A stretch of 64,000 nucleotides of DNA, taken from JBHJGM01 sp050331815 (GTDB taxonomy: Bacteria > Verrucomicrobiota > Verrucomicrobiia > Opitutales > JBHJGM01). The DNA lies in assembly GCA_050331815.1 (NCBI GenBank), contig JBHJGM010000003.1:186001-250000 (forward strand), written 5' to 3'. The notes under the pieces are model-generated. The model ran no database searches. It was given only the letters and a program-made list of their open reading frames with translations, and was not told the DNA's origin. Each line of letters opens with the position of its first letter. Position 1 is the first letter of the stretch. Below, piece by piece: positions 17,739 to 27,800 of this stretch. The position numbers and the translations under genes were made by a program.

Positions 17739-18638
17739 TTACCTCACCAGATAGAGCAGCACGGTCATCGTCAGCCCGCTGAGCAGGGTCGACCAAAAGA
17801 CCTGCTGCGCGGCGATCTCGGGATCGACTTTGTACTGGAGCGCCAGCAGGTGGGTGTTGACCGCCACGGGCAATCCGCCCACGGCCAGGAGGATGGCGGG
17901 GTGGTTGCCCAGTTGCGAGGGCCAAAGCGCTAGAATGGCCCACATCAGCAGAGGCGAAATCAGCAGCCGCAGGGTGCAGACCGTACCCACCTGTAGCAGA
18001 TGGCTGCTCAAACAGCATCGGGCCAGCTGAATGCCGAGGGTCAGCAGCATGACCGGTACGAGGCCGTCGGCCAGATAGCGTGTAGCCTCGCCAATCGGCC
18101 CGCCCACGGGTGGCAGCGCCATAGCCAAAACGATCGCCCACAATACAGGCACTCTCAACAGGGCCAGCACCTGGTTGCCAAGGTTCACGCGTTCATCGCT
18201 GCCGTCGCGCGCGAGCAGGTAGATGCCCAGGGTAAAGTTTAGAAAGTTCTGCACCATCAGCACGATGGCCATGACGGCGGTCCCCTCGTCACCGAAAAAC
18301 AGCTGCGCCAACGGAATGCCATAATTGCCGGCGTTGTAAAAGATCACGCCGATGCGCGGAACGGAGGTTTTACCGCGAAACCAGCGCTTGTTGAAGACCA
18401 GCCAGGCGAGGACCGCCAGCAGCAGCAGGTGCAAGAGACACAGGCTGGCAATCCCGACGATGATCGCACTGTCCAGATCGCTGTCCTGCAACTTCACAAA
18501 GATCAACGCGGGCACGAAGGCATAGAAGTTGATCTTGTTGAGGGTCTCCAAATCCAGCGTGAGCGCTCGTTCCAGCCCGGCGCCCAAACCGATCAACAGA
18601 AAGATCGGCAGGATGACGTTGATGAAAATGTCGACCAC
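17739..18638 (-). CDS. AEC-family transporter (auxin efflux carrier-like permease)
   Basis: 299 residues, almost entirely hydrophobic, with about nine to ten membrane segments. The opening IFINVILPIFLLIGLGAGL and the mid-protein FYNAGNYGIPLAQLFFGDEG are characteristic of the AEC/PIN-like family, whose bacterial members move organic acids or amino acids. It lies 6 bases downstream of the GH140-like gene on the same strand, so the two are probably co-transcribed. Export or uptake of a small acid produced during sugar catabolism is plausible but not shown. Confidence 0.82.
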   Translation of the reverse strand: MVDIFINVILPIFLLIGLGAGLERALTLDLETLNKINFYAFVPALIFVKLQDSDLDSAIIVGIASLCLLHLLLLAVLAWLVFNKRWFRGKTSVPRIGVIFYNAGNYGIPLAQLFFGDEGTAVMAIVLMVQNFLNFTLGIYLLARDGSDERVNLGNQVLALLRVPVLWAIVLAMALPPVGGPIGEATRYLADGLVPVMLLTLGIQLARCCLSSHLLQVGTVCTLRLLISPLLMWAILALWPSQLGNHPAILLAVGGLPVAVNTHLLALQYKVDPEIAAQQVFWSTLLSGLTMTVLLYLVR

Positions 18639-18644
18639 AACCGG

Positions 18645-20018
18645 CTAGCTGCTCTTGGCGTCAAGGACCAGGAGGGTGTCCAGATCGCGGTGCGGCACCA
18701 CCGTGAAGGTACCGGTATTCGTGTAATCGTAGTGGCTGGTTCGCTCCCCGGTCTCCGGGTCGAAAAGCGACACCGCGAGCACCTCGCCATTTAACGGAGA
18801 CGTGTCCAGGCAGACCGGCTGTTTCACCGGCGTGTACGCCAAAATGTAGCGGCCTTCGCGGCAACGCGCCGCGCGGATGTGAGCCGCCGAATCGCGGTTC
18901 TCCTGCTGGGAGTAGTCTTTGCCCACGCCCAGAAACTTTTTAAGGGGCAGCACCAATTCCTGAGCGGGCACCCGTGTGAAATAGGATCGCTGCTGCAGGA
19001 TTTTCACCAGGTGCTCCATCTGCGCGGACCCAGGTGCGTCCAGTGCCGCCTCCCAGGCAGGCATTTTCTCGCCGTAGCGCCCATAGACGTGCACGCGGTC
19101 ACCCTTGCGGAAAACCTGGCGGATGGGTTCGCAGCCGTAGGTAAACCCCGCGCCCCCGGCCAGCACGGAGCGGTAGAGGCACTTGCGCACATCGTAGGCA
19201 CTGTAGAGCGGCTCCTCGGCCGGACAGTCCTTCTCCTGCAGCATCAGAAACATGGGGCAGCCCTCGAAATTGGCCTCCATGTTCAGGCAGGGCTTGGGCG
19301 GGCTGAGCCGATAGAGGTGTTCGATGGTGCGATAGTCGGCGATGTTGGGACGCGCGTGCCCGGATTGCATCGAATTGAAATCCAGCCAGTCCGCGGTGTG
19401 AAAAACGTCGGAAACCGAAACGTCGTTGGGATGGAAAGTCATGAGACGTTCGGCACTCGCACCGGAGCGGATTCCCGTGGCCATCGCATGCACAATATTC
19501 GCGTGCGCCTGGGTTTGAATCGGGCTGTCCCCGCCCAGCACCCAGAGGATGTTCGGACAATCCCCCAGCGCGTCCGAGAGGGTGCGCCCGTAGGCATGCG
19601 CCTTCGCGGCATCCATGATGACCGGTCCAGCGGAGTTGGAATGCTCGTTCCACTTATCTCCCCACGTTGGCAGCAGGCCCATGAACAACCCGTATTCTTG
19701 GGCCCGTTGCACTACTCGCCGCACGTGTTCCATCCACGCCGGATTCAGCTTCACCGCGTGCATGTCGGCTTCCGACGCAAAGGGCGGATCGCCGTAGACG
19801 TTCGGGGTATTGGGCGTGAACAAATCCCGAAAGATCACCGACAGAATAACCGTGAAGCCCTTGCTGGCGCGGTTTTCAAACAAGCGCCTTACCCCGGCTT
19901 CGTCCATCTTGTTGAAAAGCAGCCAGACGGTATCCGCCAACAGGAAGAAGGGCTGGCCATCCTCGGTCTGGAAGAAATGTCCGTCCGCGCTGACGCTTAA
20001 GGCAGGGAGCTGAGCCAT
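18645..20018 (-). CDS. DUF4038 / GH140-like glycosidase (apiosidase-like)
   Basis: 457 residues. The N-terminus (GQPFFLLADTVWLLFNKMD) and the TIM-barrel segments match DUF4038 proteins, the family that contains GH140 apiosidases acting on pectic rhamnogalacturonan-II side chains. Candidate catalytic acids are D164 (ILWVLGGDSP) and E248 (CLNMEANFEG). A C-terminal beta domain of about 90 residues matches the 'putative collagen-binding' tail usual in this group. Unlike most relatives it has no signal peptide. It is co-directional with the AEC carrier and divergent from the gene at 20164. The apiose specificity is inferred from family only. Confidence 0.72.
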   Translation of the reverse strand: MAQLPALSVSADGHFFQTEDGQPFFLLADTVWLLFNKMDEAGVRRLFENRASKGFTVILSVIFRDLFTPNTPNVYGDPPFASEADMHAVKLNPAWMEHVRRVVQRAQEYGLFMGLLPTWGDKWNEHSNSAGPVIMDAAKAHAYGRTLSDALGDCPNILWVLGGDSPIQTQAHANIVHAMATGIRSGASAERLMTFHPNDVSVSDVFHTADWLDFNSMQSGHARPNIADYRTIEHLYRLSPPKPCLNMEANFEGCPMFLMLQEKDCPAEEPLYSAYDVRKCLYRSVLAGGAGFTYGCEPIRQVFRKGDRVHVYGRYGEKMPAWEAALDAPGSAQMEHLVKILQQRSYFTRVPAQELVLPLKKFLGVGKDYSQQENRDSAAHIRAARCREGRYILAYTPVKQPVCLDTSPLNGEVLAVSLFDPETGERTSHYDYTNTGTFTVVPHRDLDTLLVLDAKSS

Positions 20019-20163
20019 GCTGTGATTGCAACGATCCAGACCTGGTCAAGACAAGGCAGCAGTTGCCGGCGTGGACTGATTTCGCACTTGCCTTGTGCCG
20101 GCTGGAAACGTTCGTAAGCCTTCCTTGGCGCAACGATTCACCGCGCGAAAGTCAGTCACTGTC

Positions 20164-22485
20164 ATGTCCCAGAAAATCATCCAAGACGATCTCGAATACG
20201 AAAAGCTGCAACCCGAGCAGCAACTTGCGGACGATTACGGCCAGGCGATCGAGCAAGGCCAGCCCATGGAAGTCATCCTGCGCTCGCCCATGGGCTTGCG
20301 CGGGGCTTTCGACATCTCGGGCGGACGTTTGGAGATTTGGATATCGCCGCAGGCCAAGAACTCGACCGATGCCGATCTGCGTAACTTTTCCAACCGCGAT
20401 GATCATACCCGCGTCTTCGATCAAATCAGTTTCCCAGGGCTCAAGGCGGAGCACTTTCAAAGTTGCGACTACGACCCCTTTCACAGCGTGCTGCACTTTG
20501 CCGATGCCCAAGTGCACCTGGTCGCCTTGGTCGATGCGCCCGGCTTTCTCCTCTGGAGTCAGGGTCGCCCGCTGGTGGTCGACTTGAAGACCGACAAGGC
20601 CGACACTCTTGCGCAGCGCGACCCGCAGCGCTATGTCAGTCAGCATCCAGACCGAGGATTGACGTTCATCTTTGCGGCGGTCGCCGGGGAGGGCGCCACG
20701 TTCGTGCTTCCTCCGGAAGCCTTTCTGGCTTCTGGTCGCAGCGCGTACACCCGCATCGAACTCGAGCCCGGACAGCCGCTACTGATCGGAGGCGAGCTCC
20801 AGCAAGACGATCCGACGCAGACTTTCGCCGATTTGGCCTCCAAAGGGGTCGAGGCCATCGTCGAGGTCAATGAGCGCGCCGTCACTGCCGGTACGGCGAA
20901 CCTGCGCGCGGTGTTTCGCAACAAGCCGGATTGGCAGCGCCAGTTCGATTTGAATCTGCGGGTGCTTTTCTCCGCCCAGGATCACGGCGGCTGGATTCCG
21001 GCGGCGTTTCGCAGCCTGTACTATTTGTGCTGGCACTTCGACGGCTCGATTATCTCCACCTGGCTTGGGATGATGGGCTGGCCGGCTTACCTTGAACGCT
21101 GGGCTGCCTTTGAGATCGGCAACCCCACTGAGACGGACACACCGGTGCCCGGCAAATTCTTTGGGCAACTCGTGACGCGCCGCATCTCCAAGCAGGAGGA
21201 GTGGGGCTGGTACACGGCGGTTTCTTCAGCATTTGCTCACTACACCCAGACAGGCAGCCGGCAATTTTGCGAAGGGACGTATCGTGACCACTTGATCGCG
21301 GCTTTCGATTGGCTGGAGCGCCTCTGCTACGATTGCGAATGGGGTGCCTTTGGAACTTGGTACCAGGGCGAAGACCCGTTCATGGAGACCCACGACTTTG
21401 GTTTCGATGCCGCTGTCGGCAAGCCGATGAATCTATCCGCGCCCTCGCATCGCGGGCGCGTCATCCGACGGAAATTCGGTTTTGCGGACAACAACCTGAT
21501 TTACAACGGATGCTGGATGATGGCGGTCATGCTCGGCGAGGGGAGTGAGGCCGAGCGCTTCCGCGAGCGCGCCGAGCAGGTAGGCCACTTTCTGCGGCGT
21601 TGCCATGCCGAGCAGGTCGACCGGTACCTCATCTTCGATGGGGGCGAAATCGCCAAGGAATCCCAGCCGCCGTATCATGAAATGAGCGGCTTCTTCCAGG
21701 TGGCTCCGGAGACGACCACACAGATGGTGCGTTCACATCCCCTGCGCCGCGTGGAACTGCTGCGCGACGGTGCCGAGCGTTTCGCCCACCAGATGTTTCA
21801 TCATTTTCTTCAGGGCGACCCCGCGCTGATTGGCACGGAGGATATCACTGGAATCGTGGAGATCTTCCTGCCGCAGTGCGCGCGTGAGGGACGATATCTG
21901 CGCATGCCAGGTACGGTCATCGAGAATATCAACTGCGAGGACGGCAGCTACCACGATAACCGCCCGCAGATTTTCGCCACCTCGCTGATGAACGTCTGCA
22001 TGCTGGCAACCTGCTTGCGTCGTCAGGCCTTTGGCTACGCCGTGCGGGCCAGCCCCTATGTTGAACGCATCGAGAATGTCGCCTACCGCGGGCAGCTTCT
22101 GAACTTTGTCTTCCTCGGCAAGGGTGCCTTTGTCGAACGGATTGAAGCCGGCGCGCACACCTGGCAACGCACCTGGCAATTGCCCGAGCATCTGGGTGAT
22201 GCCGAGCGATTGAAAATCCAGGTCCTTCAAACCGAAGCCGCACCCGCGAAACCCGTGTGGATTGGCTCGACGGTGCGCTTGCGTGAATGCAACGAAGCCG
22301 CGAGCAAGCCCTCCTGGCGATTCGAAGCCATCGGCTGCAACCACGTCTGCTTTTTAGGCCCGCGTCCGGACATTCGTTTGCTGCAGGAGGGTCAAGAAGT
22401 CGCTTTCGATTTGAATGAGGCCGACGGCGCTCACTTCCTTTCCTTTGAAGGAAGGGGCGTGTTTGAATTGAGACTAGGCGAATGA
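20164..22485 (+). CDS. Unrecognised cytoplasmic protein, alpha/alpha-barrel glycosidase-like
   Basis: 773 residues from the ATG at 20164; an in-frame extension to 20095 lacks protein character. No signal peptide. Residues about 30-250 are beta-rich. Residues about 260-620 are helical and aromatic-rich (PAAFRSLYYLCWHFDG, ISKQEEWGWYTAVSSAFAHY, EWGAFGTWYQGEDPF, FADNNLIYNGCWMMAVM), the look of a six-hairpin (alpha/alpha)6 barrel. Residues about 640-773 return to beta sandwich. Conserved-looking acids occur at WYQGEDPFMETHD and NINCEDGSYHDN. The position between a GH140-like gene and a LacI regulator suggests carbohydrate catabolism. I do not recognise the family. Confidence 0.6.
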   Translation: MSQKIIQDDLEYEKLQPEQQLADDYGQAIEQGQPMEVILRSPMGLRGAFDISGGRLEIWISPQAKNSTDADLRNFSNRDDHTRVFDQISFPGLKAEHFQSCDYDPFHSVLHFADAQVHLVALVDAPGFLLWSQGRPLVVDLKTDKADTLAQRDPQRYVSQHPDRGLTFIFAAVAGEGATFVLPPEAFLASGRSAYTRIELEPGQPLLIGGELQQDDPTQTFADLASKGVEAIVEVNERAVTAGTANLRAVFRNKPDWQRQFDLNLRVLFSAQDHGGWIPAAFRSLYYLCWHFDGSIISTWLGMMGWPAYLERWAAFEIGNPTETDTPVPGKFFGQLVTRRISKQEEWGWYTAVSSAFAHYTQTGSRQFCEGTYRDHLIAAFDWLERLCYDCEWGAFGTWYQGEDPFMETHDFGFDAAVGKPMNLSAPSHRGRVIRRKFGFADNNLIYNGCWMMAVMLGEGSEAERFRERAEQVGHFLRRCHAEQVDRYLIFDGGEIAKESQPPYHEMSGFFQVAPETTTQMVRSHPLRRVELLRDGAERFAHQMFHHFLQGDPALIGTEDITGIVEIFLPQCAREGRYLRMPGTVIENINCEDGSYHDNRPQIFATSLMNVCMLATCLRRQAFGYAVRASPYVERIENVAYRGQLLNFVFLGKGAFVERIEAGAHTWQRTWQLPEHLGDAERLKIQVLQTEAAPAKPVWIGSTVRLRECNEAASKPSWRFEAIGCNHVCFLGPRPDIRLLQEGQEVAFDLNEADGAHFLSFEGRGVFELRLGE

Positions 22486-22596
22486 TGCACGGCGGCCTAG
22501 TTGGGTAATTCCCAGTGCGCACGCGCGAAAACGATAACCGCTCCGGCTGCATCAAGAAGTCATTGAGCGGTCGCGCAAGGGCCTGCCCGCGCATCT

Positions 22597-23649
22597 TTAG
22601 TTCGCCTTGAGCTTCTTGCGTGTCTTCTTGCGGGGTTGACTGGGCAACGACGGACCGGGCTTAAAACGGACTTCGGAGAAAACCATGTCGGCGGCATGAC
22701 GGGTGCCGCGGTCGTTCCGGTAGAGTGCCGATGCGATCCGATCGACCAAGGCGGCACCGATCCTCAAGCCCTCATGAATAGTTGCCGCTAGGAATTGCTC
22801 AACGTGTGGCGCGGCGACCTGAATCCAGCCCCTGCGGCTCTTTTCTTCTTGGCTCAACACGGCAAAGTCGGCCAATGAGTTTTTACCCACCAAAATGACA
22901 ATTTCAGGCTCCCACCGACTGAGCCATTCACGCAGTTTTAAAGCGTCGGGTGTCGTGTAGGACTCAAAGGCGGGAATGAAAGGGACGGACTGCTCAAAGG
23001 CATGTAGCGCCAAAGCGGCCAGAAGGTTGCGACCCATGTCCGTGCTCACGGGTCCGGAAAAAATCATGCCGGGTTTTTTGAACCCTCGTGTCATAGCTTC
23101 CGCCAAAGCGACATGCATGTGTTGCGTGTAATCGATCGTTACCAGAGGGATGCCAAGTCCGCGCAATTTGAGGTGATGCGTTGCGCAACAAAGCCCGGAC
23201 ATATCGAAATCGCTGATCATTTGGCGCTCGACTGCCAGCGAAAACAGGCAGCCGTCGACGCCGCGCGAGTCCAGGATTTGCCGAAGACGCCGACCCGAGC
23301 CCCCCGCTTTGCTGGTCAAAATGGTTTCGAGCAAAAAGCCAAGCTCCTCGGCCCGCTGCTCGGCCCCCTTTTGAACATCGGGGACAATAGGCAGCTTTTG
23401 CGCGGGGTCACCCATGACATAGGCGATTTTGACTGTCTGCAAGCTGCTGCCCCGGCTTCGGCGCTCGGCCATGGCAGCGGAAATGAGTGGATTCCTCAGA
23501 TAGCCCAACTCCTCAGCCTTGGTGAGAATACGCTCGCGTAACGATTTGCTGGCGGAACGGACATCACCGCGCAAGATGCGGCTCACGGTCATTTTCGAAG
23601 TTCCGACTGCGTCGGCGATGTCCTGCATGGACGGTCGTCTCTTGACCAT
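22597..23649 (-). CDS. LacI-family regulator with extended hinge
   Basis: 350 residues. The N-terminal LacI helix-turn-helix is clear (MQDIADAVGTSKMTVSRILRG) and is followed by a periplasmic-binding-protein-like sensor domain (VKIAYVMGDPAQK; PLVTIDYTQHMHVALAEAM; GMIFSGP). The stretch between the YLRN motif and the first sensor strand IAYV is 21 residues, about eight longer than in E. coli LacI. It ends in a basic tail (RKKTRKKLK). It is convergent with the 773-residue gene and divergent from the PEP-CTERM/beta-helix pair, so either group may be its regulon. Confidence 0.85.
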   Translation of the reverse strand: MVKRRPSMQDIADAVGTSKMTVSRILRGDVRSASKSLRERILTKAEELGYLRNPLISAAMAERRSRGSSLQTVKIAYVMGDPAQKLPIVPDVQKGAEQRAEELGFLLETILTSKAGGSGRRLRQILDSRGVDGCLFSLAVERQMISDFDMSGLCCATHHLKLRGLGIPLVTIDYTQHMHVALAEAMTRGFKKPGMIFSGPVSTDMGRNLLAALALHAFEQSVPFIPAFESYTTPDALKLREWLSRWEPEIVILVGKNSLADFAVLSQEEKSRRGWIQVAAPHVEQFLAATIHEGLRIGAALVDRIASALYRNDRGTRHAADMVFSEVRFKPGPSLPSQPRKKTRKKLKAN

Positions 23650-23859
23650 GCGACAGCTTAAAGCGCTGCTGGGTTACTTGTAAAGGATCAAGCCACTGGC
23701 AAACTGCACGAATACACGTAGTCTATGTTGCAACATCCCTAAGTAATATTTGGTTAATCCAGACCGCATTTTGACCTCAAGGCCCATTTGGCAACCCAGC
23801 CCCTGCCCCCTTTAAACACTATGTTCTGAATTACATCCCCAACGATCATTACATTCTAC

Positions 23860-24696
23860 ATGAACAAGATTACTGCCATTACATCAGTTGCTCTCGTTGC
23901 AAGTTTGACCGCGTCTGCCCAAATTGTTATCGAAAGCGGGCGCACAACTAATATCAACCTGAACGGTCTCGCCGCTGGGCCTACCTGGATCGACGTTACG
24001 GTCGACATCGACGGTGCCGGCAACGCTTCCCTTGGCTCGCTCGGGTTTTCCGCTAATGTAGACGCAGCGAACACAGCACTGCCCGGTCCCACTTTTCTCG
24101 CTGACCAATTCGAAGTATCGGGCACAACTAGCGTGGCCGCAGCGTTTAGCAGCTCGTTCACCGTCCGCTACAATTTCTTCGCTGACATAGACACTGCCAC
24201 TGGACTCGGCACGGTGAACGCCGATGGTTTGAGCTTCAATGCTTTGGGCGGCTCGATTACCACTAACCCAGATGGTAATTTTACTGGCAGCGATGGTGCT
24301 GAGCAAGAGGCGCACCTGCTGGGCCTCGATACAGCTTTGCTGGACCCGACTGTGCTGGCCACTTTCACCGAATTCAGAATTGGCGACAACGAAAGTGACA
24401 ATCCCAACCTTTCAGGTCCGTCCACGCTGGATTTCTACACCGATTTGGGAACCTCGAATGTATCCACGCTTGTGGCCAACCCAATTGCCAATATCTCCAG
24501 TCTTGGTTTGAGCCAGGCTGGGGGCAACGGGCTGACGGATGTCTTCTCCGTTGCTGAGTCGATAGCGGGAGAAAATGGCTTCCGCCAGTTCACGACGACG
24601 CTGGTCCTCAGCGAGGTTCCGGAGCCTGCAACCACTGCGGCTGTGATAGCTGGCGCTGCCTTCGCGCTTGTACTGCTGCGCCGTCACTTTAGCTAA
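23860..24696 (+). CDS. PEP-CTERM protein made of the module also found in the neighbouring beta-helix enzyme
   Basis: 278 residues. Signal peptide MNKITAITSVALVASLTASA; C-terminal sorting signal VPEP, then a hydrophobic helix and RRHFS. The body of about 220 residues aligns by eye along its length with residues about 530-760 of the next gene. Shared blocks include SFTVR, DIDTATGLGT, NFTGSDGA, LVANP, GENGFR and TTLVLS versus TTRLLLS. It is therefore a free-standing, surface-anchored version of that enzyme's accessory module. The function of the module is unknown; carbohydrate binding or adhesion is a guess. A rho-independent terminator follows at 24721. Confidence 0.85.
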   Translation: MNKITAITSVALVASLTASAQIVIESGRTTNINLNGLAAGPTWIDVTVDIDGAGNASLGSLGFSANVDAANTALPGPTFLADQFEVSGTTSVAAAFSSSFTVRYNFFADIDTATGLGTVNADGLSFNALGGSITTNPDGNFTGSDGAEQEAHLLGLDTALLDPTVLATFTEFRIGDNESDNPNLSGPSTLDFYTDLGTSNVSTLVANPIANISSLGLSQAGGNGLTDVFSVAESIAGENGFRQFTTTLVLSEVPEPATTAAVIAGAAFALVLLRRHFS

Positions 24697-24720
24697 GCGT
24701 AAGCCTTATTTATTAATTTA

Positions 24721-24753
24721 AAAGTCGCTGGGCACATGCTCAGCGGCTTTTTT
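24721..24753 (+). terminator. Rho-independent terminator after the PEP-CTERM gene
   Basis: AGTCGCTG pairs with CAGCGGCT across a short loop, giving an 8-bp stem with one G-T pair, followed by an uninterrupted T-run. It lies 25 bases past the stop at 24696 and separates this gene from the large enzyme downstream. Confidence 0.75.
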
Positions 24754-24898
24754 CATAACGAAAGTATGTGTGCACATGATAGTGAAAACTAGCTTGTCAG
24801 TAGATTCGAAAAATGAATTCGTATTTACTTTTAAATTACCCTAATTTAGTATACATTATTTGATGTTATAGTTTATTTTTTAGCCCTTACCCATCTGG

Positions 24899-27800
24899 AT
24901 GAAATACTCGAAATCTCTATTTCATGTTGCGTTAATTATCTGTTCGGCACAGCCACTGCTGGAGGCAAGCGACTCACTGGCGACTTACAGCTATCCGGAG
25001 GTTATTGTTGCTCCAACTGTGGTTGATGACGACGGTACACCACACACGGTTCAGACGCGCAGGTCGTCACTTTATTCGGTAAGTGTGTCTCTTGGAACGC
25101 AGACCCAGGAAGCTTACGTAATGTATACCCCAAATCCGCATACCAGCGGAAACTTGGCGCTGAATTCCAGTACTCATTGGACCAATTTTTCTTTTTCAGG
25201 GCTGGTCACGGTCACGATCACAAGCCTGGCAGGCCCAATCAACTCGGTTGAAATCTTTCCCGGGGCAAAAGGCTACGTGGCTCAGACCTCAGGCAATACG
25301 GCAACCTTTACGATCAATTCAGCGGATGGGGATGTTCCTTTGCAGCTGCTGCTGTGGATCAACGATAATCAAGATCAGCCCCTATTGATTTTTGCGGATC
25401 CGCCTGAAACAGATATACCGGACCGCGCCGATACTGAGAATGTGGCGGTCATCCGAACTACAGACGACATTGCAACCGTGCGCTCCATTCTAACCGGGCC
25501 GAAGCCGATCATTGTCTTTGAGGAAGGCATCCATCAATGGGGTAGCGATAAAACAGCTAGCTACCCTGGCTACCGGCTTCCCTATCTGTCCAATCGCTCA
25601 ATTTACATTCCGGGAGGCGCTTTTGTGGTGGGTACTTTCGATGGAGATGGCATTACCAACACGCGGGTGTATGGCCGTGGGGTGCTCTCCGCGAACGGGC
25701 TCAACCGATTAAAAGGACCAGACTTCATCCCAAACGCATTCGTGCATCAAACTGGCGAGGCAACGAATCAACGGGTGGAGGGGCTCGTCTGTCTGGATCC
25801 TCCGCATTTTCACTTGGTTTTTCGTGGGGAAGTCATTGTCGATAACGTGAAGATGATCGGTTACTGGCACCAAACCGACGGCACGGTCACTGGTAACAAC
25901 TCCGTCATTCAAAACTGTTTCTTTAAGACAAACGACGACATCATGAAGTTGTATTCAGATCATTGCTATCATGAGAACAATACGATCATGCAGCTAACGA
26001 ACGGTGCGCCGTTTCAATTTTCCTGGGGTTCTCAAAATGGTGATAACAATACCGTTATCGATACGTATATCATTCATGCGGTTTACCTGCCTGGGGTTAA
26101 TGAGCGGGTAAACACAGCCGTTATCTGTGCACGCTTTGGCCATGACAGCATTTCAGAAAATAATTCCTGGGATGGTATTTACATCGATAACGGAATCCAG
26201 CGCCTCCTTGGGCTCAACGCACAAAGCAGCGAAAAACCCAATACCATATTTCGGAATTTTACCATTCGTAATGTCTTTCTGAATACGGGAAGTGCGGATT
26301 CGCCTCAGGACGGCGCGAGCTATTTGGTGGATGGCAACAGTTTCAACTTTCAAAACATACGCGTTGAAAATCTGTTCATCGACGGGGATCCCATCATCAC
26401 TTTCAACGGAGGCGGCGATTTACCCAACGATAGTTCAATCTGGTTCAGCAGTGGGGGCGGCTTTGTCACCTTTGATGCGGCATCGGTACCGTCCGCGGAG
26501 ATTGTCATTACACACGGAAACGCGCCCAACACACGATTCCACCCTATGAGCGGGCCGGTCTGGGCAGATGTGCAAATCCAGATCGATTCCGAAGGCAATG
26601 CCTCTTTGATGTCGGCAACACCTTCGCCCGCTTGGGCAGCTGCCAATGCCGGGCTCACCAGTCCCGACTTTGATGATCATTGGGCCGTTACCGGCACAAC
26701 GGATGTTGCCTCGGCTTTCAATACCAGCTTCACCGTACGCCTTAGTTACTTTGCCGGGATCGATACCGCTACAGGTCTTGGCACCAGTGACGCGTTCGAC
26801 CTGCGTGCCAATACACTCGGGATAGGTGTTTCGGGCGGGCCGGATGCAAACTTCACGGGCAGCGACGGCGCTACTTCGGAAGGTGTGACCATCGGGCTCG
26901 ATACTAGCAATCTAGGTCCCGGGGTGCACGTCGGGCTCAATGCGGTTACTATCGGTCAGTCGGATCCGGGCGTCGATTATTCCACGTTGGGCTTTTTTAT
27001 CGACCCGGGCTCGGCGGCAAAGATCAATCTGGTCGCGAATCCGAGGGCAGATCTGGCGAGCTTGGAACTGGGACTCGCTGGCGGGAACAGTTTGACCGAC
27101 ATCACGACGTTGATCGAAGCGGTCCCGGCGGAAAACGGTTTTCGCCACCTAACGACAAGGCTCTTGCTAAGTGCCGTTTCCGGGGCCAGCGAGGAAATTA
27201 TCGGTGCAGCGGCGGATCAGGACGTGACGGTCAGCGCCGACGTCGACTTGACCAGTCCGGGTGTTTCGGCCGGCGTCTTCACTCGGCTTGGCGAAAATGG
27301 GCAGCAGTACCGCTTCTCCGTGATGCAGGAAGCTGGGGACCTCGTGACGTCTTTGCTGCGCATCAATGCCTCTGGCGATGTGACCGTACTCGCGACGAGT
27401 TCCATCCCGCTTCCCGGCACCGCTAAGTTGCAGTTGGAACTGTCAGCGAATGGCGATTTTATGGTTGGCCGGATCAACGGTGTCAAAGTGGTCGCGGCTT
27501 TCGATAATGCATTCATCGCTGGCCGCCAGGGTGCCTTCACCACTGATTTCGGCGCGACTTTTTTGACTCCGGTCGCGAGCGGGTTTCTGGGCGATTTTTA
27601 CACCTGGCTGATGGAAAACGATCTTTCAGACGACCTGACGCCGGAATCACTAGCGAGCTCGGGCCAGCCGCTTCTGCTTTACTACATCGCCGACGAAACG
27701 CCCGCAGGCTTGCAGCCTTCGCATCCGAATGTGGCGTTTACCGAGCTCCCGCTGCCACAGCCTCGCCTCAATCTTAATGTGCGTGATTCGCTGCGCGATG

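Noticed and set aside
18879..20000. Plus-strand open frame of 373 codons opposite the GH140-like gene
   Set aside because: No domain character, His/Arg/Gly-rich, fully antisense to a recognisable DUF4038-type protein.
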